A stretch of DNA of 64,000 bases from Cristatella mucedo. Taxonomy: Eukaryota > Bryozoa > Phylactolaemata > Cristatellidae. The notes below the pieces were generated by a model, which was given only the letters and a program-made list of their open reading frames with translations, was not told the DNA's origin and ran no database searches. The translations under genes were made by a program, and so were the position numbers. Positions 35,170 to 51,323 of the stretch are shown here, one piece after another. The stretch lies in contig WPIO01000081.1 of NCBI GenBank assembly GCA_009760855.2, positions 763,001 through 827,000 on the forward strand, given 5' to 3'. Position 1 is the first letter of the stretch, and the number at the start of each line of letters is the position of its first letter.

Positions 35170-36060
35170 TAGCTAGCACACAAAGGACAATTCACGCGGG
35201 CTGTGCCACGTGTGCCACGTGCGCTGCGGGCGGGTTTTCAGCTTCACTTTAAATGTCGGCGTCAAGTCGGGCGAAAAACGCCTAGCTTCTTTACTAAACG
35301 GTCAATACCTGATGTCACCGCTCGGTGCGCCATCTGGCGATCGGCCGTTGCCGCCTGCCTCGCCCCGGCTGCCAGCAGCTCTCGCCGGCGGCGGATCCAA
35401 AGTGGGTAAGCAGGCGTTGCTGCCGGACGCCCCCATCAAAGAATTCCTCTGTCTACCGGCAGAGCTAGCTAATGTGCAGCGATGGCGCTCGCTACCTCTC
35501 GGAACTATCGCTTAGCGCGGAGCTCCTAGCTGGGGGTGTGGCGGTTTCGTCGCTGGCTTGACCGCTAACCGCCTTGCGGCGTTTATTAACGAGCTGTGGG
35601 CCGAGCGTGCGAAGCGCGTCAGTCCAGCGCTGCTGCGTCGATCTGGGGCGCTGACTGACATTTGCCGGGTCCGATTTCGAAACCGGAAAGGCGGTTCGAG
35701 CGCCCGCCGCTCTCTCTCCTCGGGCGGAGCGTGGGCGAGAGGGGCGGTGCTCGAACCGCCTTTCCGGTTTCGAAATCGGACGCGTCGAAGCACGCTCCGC
35801 GTTTGTGTCAGCGAGTCTCGGGCGAGGCGGTGGGCGGGCGCCCTCGACGCCGAGAGAGCGACTGGCGCGAGTTCGCCGTGCCAATGCAAGGATCGCACAC
35901 GGTAACTCGGCACCGCGTAGCACTTCGTAGCACCGCTTACCGGCGGCGTCTCGGCTCACTCGGCTGCCGGCGCTTTCGTGTCGGTGGGTTCCTGGCGGAC
36001 GTCGCAGGCTTTGCCGCTTATTTAAGCGCTCGCTCGCCGCCCTAACTGCGCTCCAGCTTT
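35170..36060. promoter_or_regulatory. CpG-rich block
   Basis: GC-rich, CpG-dense DNA with overlapping open frames on both strands and no recognisable protein. It contains the 113-bp hairpin annotated separately. Promoter function is possible but not shown. Confidence 0.35.
35669..35781. repeat. Perfect 33-bp inverted repeat with 47-nt loop
   Basis: The left arm 35669-35701 (starting GTCCGATTTCGAAACCGGAA) and the right arm 35749-35781 are exact reverse complements over 33 nt. Translated, the two arms give FRNRKGGSS on one strand and EPPFRFRNR on the other, which explains the mirrored open frames. It could be a foldback element, a hairpin RNA source or a recent inverted duplication. Confidence 0.9.
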
Positions 36061-36149
36061 TTCAACGGAAATTACCGGAACGCCTCTTTTTTTACTGCGC
36101 TGACCTCGAAGTTCGTCCGCAGGCGCCAACCGAAGGGCGCTCGGGGCGC

Positions 36150-36262
36150 TTTTGGGCTACGGGGGGGGGAGGGAGGAGGCGAGGAAAAGGGCAAGAGGAG
36201 AAAGAGAAAGAGGGAAAGAGAAAAGGGAAAGAGAAAAGGGAAAGAGGGAAAGAGGAGGGGCC
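36150..36262. repeat. Purine-rich GGGA/GAAA tract
   Basis: A stretch of G and A with AGAGAAAGGGAAAGAG-like words. It is low complexity and on the minus strand gives a Ser/Leu/Phe frame without meaning. Confidence 0.8.
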
Positions 36263-36432
36263 AACGGGTCCCGGTACCCCGCCCCCACGCGCTCGAATCT
36301 GCCCTGAGAAATGTGCTTAGCGGCTTCCCGCCGCCCGCGCCCCATCAATCCTCCAACGATGAGCTACAGGGGCAAGGTTGAGGTCTGCCCCCTCCTTGGC
36401 TTAATCCTAGTCCCACCCGCATCAGACCGCGC

Positions 36433-36650
36433 AGTTAATAATAATAATGATAATAATATTGCACTTGATAAAGCGCCCTTAGAGAACTCAATCTCTTTCT
36501 AGGCACTTTACATTTGCTGCAAAGTGATATGCAGTAGAATAGTAAAAAAGTAAAATCATGCTTGAAAAACAAACAAAATGAATAATATGGTTAGGGGTGA
36601 CATGCACAGGGTCAGCATGCAAATGTGGTTAGTGGCAGTTGACATCTTAT
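36433..36650 (-). mobile_element. LINE-A 3' end, antisense
   Basis: TAATAATAATGATAATAATA, then GATAAAGCGCCCTTAGAGAA, CTCAATCTCTTTCTAGGCAC and GGTTAGGGGTGACATGCACA follow the reversed LINE-A 3' region exactly as at 16936-17140. Confidence 0.85.
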
Positions 36651-37780
36651 TCGGCGGAGGTCGGAGTAAAGCAATTATCGTCTTCCTAATATTTCCCAGG
36701 GAAGTAGGCCACTAGTGTAAACGATTGTCGATTTCGCCACACTGACCTCCATCCGGGCATTCAGCAGGACGTTCCCGAAATCGGTCCGGTTGCAAGTCTG
36801 TCACGTGCGTCGCTTTCGCTTTCGCAGATGTGGCTGCGGCGAGGGGAGAGGAGGAGCATAGGCGTTCGGCGGGCGCCGTAACTACGTCGGGTAGCCAAGA
36901 GTCCTCGTGGACGGCCAGCCCGTTAAGGCAGGCCATTTGCTTCGGGTCCTGGTCGGAGCGCAATTCGACCCACAGTGGGCAGCAGCGGAGGCGGAGAGAG
37001 AGAGCACACGATGGCGGCGACGGGGGGGATGACGGCCTGCAGCATGTCGGCTCAGGGGCCGCCGCGGCGCGGTCGAGCGGACGAGGACGAGTGCGCAAAG
37101 ATGGCCGCCACTTGCTCTCGGGCGAGCGAAATCCCCGGAAGTCGGACGACTTCGAGCCGCAGAGAGCGGTAGCAGCCTACCGAACGAGAGGCGCTCTGAG
37201 TCATGCCAGGTCTCGTTCGAATCGCCAGCGCTCTCCTCGAGAGCTTCTCGCGTCGCCGGGCGGTGAACGATGGCGCGGCCAGGCTTCGATATTCCTTCCG
37301 CTGCCGGGAGGGGGCGCTGGAGGGGGCGGGACTGTAAACATCGATCCTCTCTGCAGATTCCCAGCATTCTTTTTAGTGTTCTGCGAGATAGGAATTTCCG
37401 CCATCCGAAGCGGCCCCTCCGCTCAGCCGCCCGTAGACGCATCGGAAGCCGTTATCGCAGCGGCTGCTTTAGCGCAGCAGCGTCGCCCTGATTCACCGAG
37501 TGAATCAGGGCGACGCTGCCGAGTCGCCCTACTGTAGACGCTCGATCATATACTCGCGAGCGCGGCTCACTCAAAACGATGACTAGCGTGAGAACTAGCA
37601 AGTGCACCTGGTGCCGACCGGCGACGCAAGCAGCCGCAGCAGCAGGCAGACGGGCACGCCGTTCGCTACTCTAAGCAACGCTCTACGGTCTGGCTCATCC
37701 GGGGGGGGGGGAGAGGACAGCCGGCGTCACTCAGGCGGCACTTGATCACTGCCCTCGCCCTTCTAGCTTTACATTTGCTA
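36651..37780. promoter_or_regulatory. CpG-rich block with a perfect palindrome
   Basis: GC-rich DNA with long overlapping frames on both strands (for example 36830-37537 plus) that match no family I know. It includes the hairpin at 37477-37519 and a G-run near 37700. Possible regulatory DNA. Confidence 0.35.
37477..37519. repeat. Perfect 20-bp palindrome with 3-nt loop
   Basis: GCAGCGTCGCCCTGATTCAC at 37477-37496, loop CGA, then the exact reverse complement at 37500-37519. The very short loop is typical of foldback duplication or a transcription-terminator-like hairpin, though the latter is a bacterial signal and not expected here. Confidence 0.95.
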
Positions 37781-37781
37781 T

Positions 37782-37872
37782 AATAATAATAATAATAATA
37801 ATGCACTTGATGAAGCGCCCTCAGAGAACTCAATCTCCTCCTAGGCGCTTTACATTTGCTGCAAAGGGAAGA
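37782..37872 (-). mobile_element. LINE-A tail, antisense
   Basis: An ATAATAATAATAAT run, then TGCACTTGATGAAGCGCCCT, CAGAGAACTCAATCTCC and TAGGCGCTTTACATTTGCTG. It faces a sense-strand tail at 37930. Confidence 0.8.
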
Positions 37873-37929
37873 CGCAGATTTCGCAGGTGATCGAATTTGG
37901 CTCAGTGGCGGAAAATGTGACGTAATGTA

Positions 37930-38010
37930 CAGCATCTGCAAAGTGCCTAGAAAGAGTAGATTCAGTTATCTGAGGGCGCTATACAAATGTATTATTAATA
38001 TTTATCATCA
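37930..38010 (+). mobile_element. LINE-A tail, sense
   Basis: AGCATCTGCAAAGTGCCTAG, AAAGAGTAGATTCAGTTATC and TGAGGGCGCTATACAAATGT, then an ATT-rich end. With 37782-37872 it forms an inverted pair around about 57 bp. Confidence 0.8.
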
Positions 38011-38029
38011 TTATTACATGATGATGATA

Positions 38030-38520
38030 GCTCGAGGCGTTGGAGGTGGAGGGGGAGGCACGGCTGCGAACGGACGGAAACAGAGGAAACTCGCGATCTT
38101 TCGAATAAAGCTCGACGCCGTCTCGCGCGCCGAGCGAGTCTACTTGGGAGGGGCGGCGCTTAGCTGGCGAGCGAAGACTGCGGCGTTTCGAGCCCGGGTG
38201 TCGGAGCCGGTGGCGGCGATGGCAGGCTGGCGCGGCTCGGCAAGGAGGCACGAAGCGGAGAGGCTGACCTCCCGGGATAGAATCGATACAAGACGGCGCG
38301 ACGAGCGGCGGCGAGCCTCGAGGACGGACGCGAGGCGACGCTGCGAGCGGCGTCGCTTCCTCTCAGATACCCGGCTTCCGCTCCGCGGGCACCGCAGCCG
38401 GTCCTCGGTATTCGACCGGAAAATGCTAAGCGGGCCCGTGAACCGTGTTTGGTCAGCATCGTCTTCGAAATCTGGCTCATAAGTAGCTGCCGGTCATTGC
38501 CGTCCGGGATCTAGAAGCCT
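38030..38520. other. CpG-rich unassigned stretch
   Basis: GC-rich, with overlapping frames on both strands but no recognisable protein. Confidence 0.35.
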
Positions 38521-38524
38521 TAGG

Positions 38525-38700
38525 AGGTGCAGGTGCTCGCTCTTCATGACTCATGTCGCTGGGTTCGAGTCCGGCAGTGGGCGATCCCGTGTTGCCCACT
38601 GCAAGGGGGGGGGGGGGGGGGGGGGGGGGTGGGTGACAGAGCCGTTAAGGCTCTTCTGCCGCTGTACAAATGAGGCTGTTAAATCCACTAATGTTTATTT
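38525..38700 (+). mobile_element. SINE-1 copy with a 25-base G run
   Basis: CGCTGGGTTCGAGTCCGGCA (B-box), GTGGGCGATCCCGTGTTGCC and CACTGCAAG lead into a run of 25 G (38605-38629). Then come GCCGTTAAGGCTCTTCTGCC, GAGGCTGTTAAATCC and a TTTATTTATT end. The G run sits where other copies have a short GCGGTGGTGATAG-like block. Confidence 0.8.
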
Positions 38701-38729
38701 ATTGCCTTCAAGTGTTTAGAGCTCGACGT

Positions 38730-39205
38730 ACGAGCTAAATAGAAGCTGGGTCCCTGGGTCCCTGGCGCCCGGGGCATCTCGGCGGCATTTGCGGCTCGGC
38801 GGCGACTAGCGGATTGCTCAGGGGCCGACTGGCGGAGAGCTCGCGGTGGCGTGGCTCAGGCGACTGGCGGAGCGCTCGCGGAGTGACGGACCGGCGAGCG
38901 CTCGTCGACAAGCGGAAGTGGGTGAGACCTCCGAGTCGGCGACGACGACGCGCGCGCCCGCGAAAGGTGACGGCCGGCGTCGACGTCAACGAGCAAATGG
39001 ATACGCGCGCTTCGCCCTTCGGGTTTTGGCTTCGAACGACGAGAGGCGCTGCATTTCCAGAGCGAACGCGGCGCCGCCGCCGTCACTCAGAGCCGCCGTT
39101 TTTCTCACGGTACTAGAAAGCCTGCCGCCGCGCGGCCGCGGGGAACCGCACGCGGTCGGGCCAGCGAGTGGGCGCACACTTCCTTCCAAGTGCGAGTGAG
39201 AGGCA
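38730..39205. other. CpG-rich unassigned stretch
   Basis: GC-rich with overlapping open frames and no recognised domain. Confidence 0.35.
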
Positions 39206-39224
39206 AAGTTTATAATAATAATAC

Positions 39225-39300
39225 TACTACTAAAACGATAATAATATATTTGTATAGCATCCTCAATGAACTGAATCTCTCAGTACACACTTGACATAAA
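39225..39300 (-). mobile_element. LINE-A tail scrap, antisense
   Basis: ATAATAATATATTTGTATAG, then CATCCTCAATGAACTGAATC resembles the reversed LINE-A terminal tail. Short and diverged. Confidence 0.45.
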
Positions 39301-39329
39301 GAAAAAGTTGCGGCGAACGTCACAAGGTC

Positions 39330-39658
39330 TAGCCGTTTGTCGCCAAGCATTGCGACGCGAGGCCGCCCTCTCGAGCCACGCCCTCACGCGCGCGAGATGG
39401 ACGCCGCTTTTATAGAGTTCTTTTGTGCGAAATGAAAGTGGACACGCCACGAAAATGCGAACGCACGCGCGCGCGTTCGGTCGCATCTCGAGCGCCGCCG
39501 CCGCCGCCGCCGCCGCCTCCGCTGCAGCTTCGCAGCGCTCGAGAGCTTGGCCGCAGCAGAAGAGACTCGAGAGCGGAAGGAGAGCTTCGAGTTTCGAGTT
39601 TTCTGAGTTTCGAGCGAGGCCGGCTAGAGGCGAGGCGATGCACGCGCGCGAGGATACC

Positions 39659-39690
<32 letters not shown>

Positions 39691-39890
39691 AGCGCGCGTG
39701 CGAGCGTGCGAGCTGCACCCACTACACGCGCTCTGCCGCGGCCCCGCTACAGGCGAGTCGGAATACATTTCCGGCGAGCGTCCGTCAGCGTCCGAATTCC
39801 GTTGCATCGGCTTGTCGCTTTGGCGCCAACTTTCTTGCGCCGGCCACAAGCTGCTATTAACGTCCGTCCCTTTCTGGCTAGTCTTTCGGA
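39330..39890. other. CpG-rich unassigned stretch with (GCGT)n
   Basis: GC-rich DNA. A GCC trinucleotide run lies at about 39494-39520, and a GCGT tetranucleotide run at 39661-39690. No protein is recognised. Confidence 0.4.
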
Positions 39891-39894
39891 CGTC

Positions 39895-39984
39895 CAATGG
39901 TGGAAAATTGCAGGCGCGTCTCAGCAAGACGAAAGCCTTGCTTAATTATACGTTTCGTCGGCTTCGCAAATGCCGCTAAGTTAA
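39895..39984. repeat. Dispersed repeat X, copy 1
   Basis: A CTCAGCAAGACGAAAG block and CAAATGCCGCTAAGTTA (about 39966-39982) reappear in the same order at 41320-41455. The family is not known to me. Confidence 0.4.
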
Positions 39985-40470
39985 TAATAATACATTTGTT
40001 AAAGCCCCCTCAGAGAACTCAATCTCTTTCTAGGCACTTTGCATTTGCTTTATAAAAGCACGATCGAATGGTTAGTAGTAGCATTCTCAGTAAACAGCAA
40101 GAATAATATGGTTAGGGGCGACGTGCACAGGGTCAGCATGCAAGCATGGTTAGTGTCAGCATTCACAGTGAGCACGCATGAGCACGTAAAGGATGGGACA
40201 TGGATTCACTAAATACAATGATAAATATATGTATTTCTAGTTTCTTTTAAATGTGGTCAAGTCAGGGGATGTCGTGACGCAAGCTGGAAGTGAGTTCCAG
40301 GCTTTGGGAGCATACGAACTAAAGGCGCGGTTTCCAAAGGATTTGTGGTTCGTACAACGTTATAACAATTAGATTCCGAAAAGCGAGTGGTACGATGCTT
40401 ATCCTTGTGGGGATCTGATAGATCTGATAGATAGGCTGAAGCTACAGAATGAAGGGACCTGAAAGTGAAC
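39985..40470 (-). mobile_element. LINE-A 3' half, antisense
   Basis: It runs from the ATT tail (TAATAATACATTTGTTAAAG) through the reversed 3' untranslated region and the reversed WNSLP-type coding end (GTGAGTTCCAGGCTTTGGGA) to a GAATGAAGGGACCTGAAAGT block at about 40447. It agrees with 16932-17470. Confidence 0.85.
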
Positions 40471-40487
40471 TGAACGCAACCGAATAG

Positions 40488-40523
40488 ACTTCCTCTTTTG
40501 AGCACTCGCTCAAAAGAGGAAGT
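40488..40523. repeat. Perfect 16-bp palindrome with 4-nt loop
   Basis: ACTTCCTCTTTTGAGC, loop ACTC, exact reverse complement. A related but unpaired sequence (CTTTCTCTTTGAGCACTC) is found near 41468. Confidence 0.95.
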
Positions 40524-40549
40524 ATTTCTGTATTAGCACTGAGCCTGAT

Positions 40550-41045
40550 TGTTACACAGAGCAAAGTTCTTACCCTGACCCCCAAGGCTTGCCGCCACGG
40601 CTTGCCGCCTCCACGCCTCCACGCTGAGCTGCTTCACCAGTTTCAGCCTATTCGAGCCCTCAGGTCCTGTATGGGCAATAAATTAGCTGTTTCATTCCTC
40701 CGCTTAAGGACCGTTGGCGACAGAAGCTTTTTCTCTGCAGGTCCTAGCCTGTGGAACTCACTTCCACGATTCTTACGAAACGACAGCTACTCTCCTGAGG
40801 CCGACTATGGCTCATCCTTTCCAGCCGTCCTAAACTGCTACTTTCATGCCGCCCACTACCTCAACTGCTTTCCTGACTCAACCAAGCTTCTCACTTTCTC
40901 TTTGTTTCTTGAGAAGAAGTTTTTTGGCTACCGAATGCGTATCGAAAGCCGCTTAGGCTGCGGGTTACGTGCTACATACAAATTTCCTTCGTAATAAGCA
41001 CACCGTCTTCATAGCTTGTGGAGTAACAGATGGAGATATTTTATT
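40550..41045 (+). mobile_element. LINE-B C-terminal fragment
   Basis: Open over 130 codons: FQPIRALRSCMGNKLAVSFL, WNSLPRFLRND and AVLNCYFHAAHYLNCFPDS match LINE-B at 24630-24900, then a GGAGTAACAGATGGAGATAT 3' end. It is 5' truncated. Confidence 0.85.
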
Positions 41046-41779
41046 ATATGCATGTTCTCGTTTTCCAATTACCCAGGCCACTGAGCTCTGTATACCGCAT
41101 CTGGAAATGGGTGAATTGAGATTTACATCGTAAAAGCTGTCCGTAGGCTGAAATTGCGACAACGTTTAAAGGCGGCAGCTATATGATAGTAAAGCTTAAA
41201 GCTAAAGGTAGGTATTTTCTGAATAGAAAGATCTTATGATCAGAGTTCGTGAGATCAGGTGCCCATGAGAAATCGCACGATGCACGATGTTCAGCTTGAT
41301 AATCAAAGACAGAAAACTATAAGCCCGTTCCAGCAAGATAAAAGTCTACTCATACTTTTTACTACATTATGTGTATTACGTTTTTTAGTTTTAAATTTGG
41401 TTGATTACGTAATTTACGCTGCGTTGGCTTACCAAATGCCGCTAAGTTGAGCACAACCGAACAGGCTTTCTCTTTGAGCACTCTCTCTCTCAAGACTTTA
41501 TGGCCTCTATAGACTGAGCCGAATCATTAACGAGCACCGCGACGCAGTAGAAGAAGCGGAAAGCTTGTGATGAGCTCAAATTTGCATTTCTGTGAAGCCA
41601 GGATACGGCGCAGCCTGGAGTACGGTAAAAATATACGAGATTCTAGCAGGTTATTTGCGAACTTTTTAGCCAGCGAAGAGTTTATACCCCGTTATAAACC
41701 AATTTCTGCAATTCAGCTAGTGCAGAAGCAGTCCGATTTACGTAAGACTTCGCAGTAAATTCTGTGAGGAACAGGTGCA
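41046..41779. other. Unassigned AT-rich stretch containing repeat X copy 2
   Basis: Repeat X copy 2 (about 41320-41455) shares CAGCAAGATAAAAG and CCAAATGCCGCTAAGTTGAG with copy 1. It is followed by ACCGAACAGGCTTTCTCTTT, which is related to the flank of the palindrome at 40488. No gene is recognised. Confidence 0.4.
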
Positions 41780-41992
41780 CTTGGTTTCTGATAAAGTAGG
41801 CTGGAAGCAGAAAGTAAAGAGACCTGAAGGTGGCCGAGAAACCCATAAGTCGCTTCGCTGCTTGATTGGAAGCCTGTGAAGGTCAGTAAGAGGCGGGAGT
41901 GATGTTGCCACTGCGACGCTCACGACGAACAAGCCTGCCTGTAGAGTTTTTCGCCAGCTGTAAGCGCCCGATAGCATATAGGGAGCGCATAG
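41780..41992 (-). mobile_element. LINE-A fragment, antisense
   Basis: The minus strand holds PPLTDLHRLPIKQRSDLWV, the block found as HWLRVKQRIDFKV in the longest LINE-A copy. The plus strand reads CACTGCGACGCTCACGACGA as in 17540. Confidence 0.7.
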
Positions 41993-42976
41993 CAAAGCTT
42001 TCCCCGTTCAAACGATAACGACCTCGGGCGACTTAGCTTGGGAGTGGGTGTGCTATCGCTTCCCAGTCTCGGCGGCATCCTTGCATCTTGGTGCCTGCTG
42101 ATCGCTGCACCAGTCGCGCCGCCGCCACCGCCACATCGCCGCGCTGATCCCGAGGGGCCGTTTGTCTTGCATCCATTTCTTATCAGCGATTAGAGTTACT
42201 CAGAAGGCGTCGCTCGGGCTCGGCCAGCTGCTGCCGCCTTCTGTGCCGCCTTCTGGCAGATGCTGCCGTAGAGCGCATAGCTTCGCACTTCGCCACTTCG
42301 AACCTCGCTCTCTTGTTCGGATCTCGCATCGCGGGCGCCTAGGCCTAGTCCGATCTCGAGCCGAAACCTGTGGGGTCAGCGGGCGGCTCATAGGTTAGAG
42401 GCGGCCTTGACCTTGAGAGAGGCTGCATGTTGGCTATACTCTACGCGAGCCCCCGTAGCTTCCTGGCAGCCGCTGCCTGGCGCCCGCCTTTTCGCCAGCG
42501 TTTCGGTCCGCTGCCGAGGGGTGATGGGTGGGTGGGTGGGTGGGTGGATGGGTGGCAAGAGTGGATCAGTTTTCGACGGCGTCCACGATTGGTAACGGGC
42601 GGCGGCGCAGAGCGTACGCTCGCCAAAGAAGCCTGTACGCGAGACTCTACGATGATGCTCTTTTCGGCGAACGCCGAAGCGCTAACTAAGATGCGCCTGT
42701 CAAGCTTAGGGAGGCAGAAAAATTGACTACTTCAGCAGCCGCCGGCAGCAGTGCCATCCTTCGCTCGCTCGGACTGCAGCGGCATAAGCGTCGCTAGTTA
42801 AGACGACGGCGACGACAACGGCACAACGATGACGAAGGCTCGCCTTCTGTAGTCAGCTAAACGAGCCCCGGCACGAAGCTGCGGCAGCACCAAGGCGGCC
42901 AGCACGCGGGGTCCAGTTCCGGTTCGCCCATTTGCAGGTCACGCCTACAATAGAGGTCAACCCGCCGGCTCCGGGA
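41993..42976 (+). promoter_or_regulatory. 5' flank / possible 5' untranslated region of filamin
   Basis: GC-moderate DNA between the last LINE fragment and the filamin ATG. An in-frame TGA at 42830-42832 closes the reading frame upstream of the ATG at 42977. A CATTTGCAG splice-acceptor-like site ends at 42937, so the first coding exon may begin at 42938 after an upstream non-coding exon. A GGGT repeat (42526-42555) is noted separately. No TATA box or initiator is convincing. Confidence 0.45.
42526..42555 (+). repeat. (GGGT)n, potential G-quadruplex
   Basis: Five GGGT units in succession plus a sixth GGG after GGAT. Four or more GGG runs separated by single bases is a classical quadruplex-forming pattern. 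It lies about 420 bp before the filamin start codon, on the sense strand. Confidence 0.85.
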
Positions 42977-43322
42977 ATGGCATTCGCTTACAGCCAAAGA
43001 GAGGCTGAGCCGCCGGCGGACGAGGACGACATGCCGGCGACGGAGCGCGAGCTCGCCGAGGACGCTCAGTGGAAGGTCATTCAGAAGAACACGTTCACGA
43101 GATGGACGAACGAGCATCTGAAGAAGGCGCAAAAGAATCTCGCCGACCTCGAGTTCGACCTGACCGACGGACTGCGGCTGATCGCCCTGGTCGAGGTGCT
43201 ATCTGGCAAGAAGTTCAAGCACATCAACAAGCGGCCGTCGTTCCGGCACCAGAAGCTCGAGAACGTGTCGTTGGCGCTTAAATTCCTCGAGGAAGATGAA
43301 GGAATCAAGATCGTTAACATCG
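42977..43322 (+). CDS. FLN: Filamin, exon 1 (start, acidic leader, most of CH1)
   Basis: Filamin crosslinks actin filaments and anchors membrane and signalling proteins to the cortex. This exon gives residues 1-115: an acidic leader with [17 protein letters not shown], the hallmark filamin start, then CH1 ([48 protein letters not shown], ending IVNI). ATG 42977 is the first in-frame ATG after a TGA at 42830, with G at -3 and +4, so it is the likely start. A second ATG at residue 19 fits some family members. The donor GTAAGC follows at 43323, phase 1. A splice acceptor at 42937 would make an upstream exon possible. I am very sure of the family. The paralogue or species name cannot be decided, but most invertebrates have a single conventional filamin. 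Confidence 0.95.
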
Positions 43323-47192
<3,870 letters not shown>

Positions 47193-47459
47193 ACAGCACC
47201 GACATCGTGGACAGCAAGCTGAAGCTGATCCTCGGTCTGATATGGACGCTCATTCTCCACTACTCCATCTCGATGCCCATGTGGGAGGGCGAGGAGGACC
47301 AGCCTCAGCGCGAGGCCGGCGCCAAGGAGGGCCCGACGCCCAAGCAGCGCCTGCTCATCTGGGTGCAGAACAAGCTGCCCGACCTGCCCGTCAGCAACTT
47401 CACCACCGACTGGAACGACGGCCGCGCCATCGGTGCCCTGGTCGACGCCGTCGGACCGG
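47193..47459 (+). CDS. FLN: Filamin, exon 2 (end of CH1, start of CH2)
   Basis: This exon supplies residues 116-204. It starts after GTTTGCAG with phase 1: the G from exon 1 plus AC gives Asp. It encodes [20 protein letters not shown], the conserved end of CH1, then [10 protein letters not shown], an acidic linker ([16 protein letters not shown]), and CH2 from [15 protein letters not shown] to [15 protein letters not shown]. The two CH domains together bind F-actin. The donor is GTAAGG at 47460. The linker between CH1 and CH2 is of ordinary filamin length. Confidence 0.97.
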
Positions 47460-47647
47460 GTAAGGCGCGCGCCGCCGCTGCCGCCTGCAGCCCTGCTAGC
47501 CGCCGCCTCATCCACTGCTGCCCGTTGGGCCGACCGACGCGGCCGGTCAGCCAGAGCGCCACGCGGTCACAGCGCACGCATCGGCGGTGGCGCAGGGGCG
47601 GGCCGAGCCGAGCGCTCACCCGCTTTTTTCCTTTGCCTCCGCTGCAG

Positions 47648-47745
47648 GCCTCTGCCCCGACTGGCAGGACTGGGATCCCAGCCAGGCGAAGCGCAACGCC
47701 ACGGAGGCGATGGACCTTGCTGAGAAGTGGCTGGACGTTCCTCAG
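47648..47745 (+). CDS. FLN: Filamin, exon 3 (middle of CH2)
   Basis: Residues 205-237: [20 protein letters not shown], then [12 protein letters not shown], the canonical filamin CH2 centre. The acceptor CGCTGCAG is preceded by a pyrimidine-rich tract and the donor GTGAGG follows at 47746. It enters in phase 1 and leaves in phase 0. The intron before it is only 188 bp. Confidence 0.97.
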
Positions 47746-50943
<3,198 letters not shown>

Positions 50944-51091
50944 CTGATTCGCCCGGAGGAGATGGTGAACCCCAAGGTGGACGAGCTGAGCATGATGACT
51001 TACCTGTCCCAGTTCCCTAACGCCAAGCTGAGGACCGATGCGCCCCTCCGGCCTCGCACCAACGCCGCTCGCGTCCGTGCCTACGGACCAG
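50944..51091 (+). CDS. FLN: Filamin, exon 4 (end of CH2, first residues of Ig repeat 1)
   Basis: Residues 238-286, encoding [20 protein letters not shown] and SQFPNAKL, the conserved end of CH2, then [18 protein letters not shown], the linker into Ig-like repeat 1. The acceptor is TGTTGTAG at 50943 and the donor GTGAGC at 51092. The exon leaves in phase 1, with G as the first base of a glycine codon. This is the constant exon before the duplicated exon pair and splices in frame to either alternative. Confidence 0.97.
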
Positions 51092-51323
51092 GTGAGCGAA
51101 GCGCCGCTGCTGCAGCCAGTAGCGACCGGCAACCCATGCTGCGACGCCGCCGTTAGCCCCCCAAGTCCTGGGCCGGATGAGGCCCCCCTCCGGAGTGGTT
51201 GTGAGTCATCGGTCCTTGGCCGACTGCTCTGGCGCTGTGGCCTCCCCCTCGGCCTGCCTGCCCCTTCAGTTGTCGGCGCCGTCGGCACATTGTCACTCGG
51301 GCACACCCTCGCGATCTGCTCAG

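Noticed and set aside
35558-36045. Repeated RFRNRKGG-like protein motif
   Set aside because: It is produced by a perfect DNA inverted repeat and read on opposite strands, so it is not evidence of a repeat protein.
36830-37537. 235-codon plus-strand frame and an opposing 186-codon minus-strand frame
   Set aside because: Same reason: both strands are open and there is no recognisable motif. I cannot exclude a lineage-specific gene but nothing supports it.
42932-42976. Filamin start at an upstream TTG, adding 15 residues
   Set aside because: TTG is not a normal eukaryotic start. The first in-frame ATG is at 42977 after a TGA at 42830. An upstream exon joined at 42938 remains possible.
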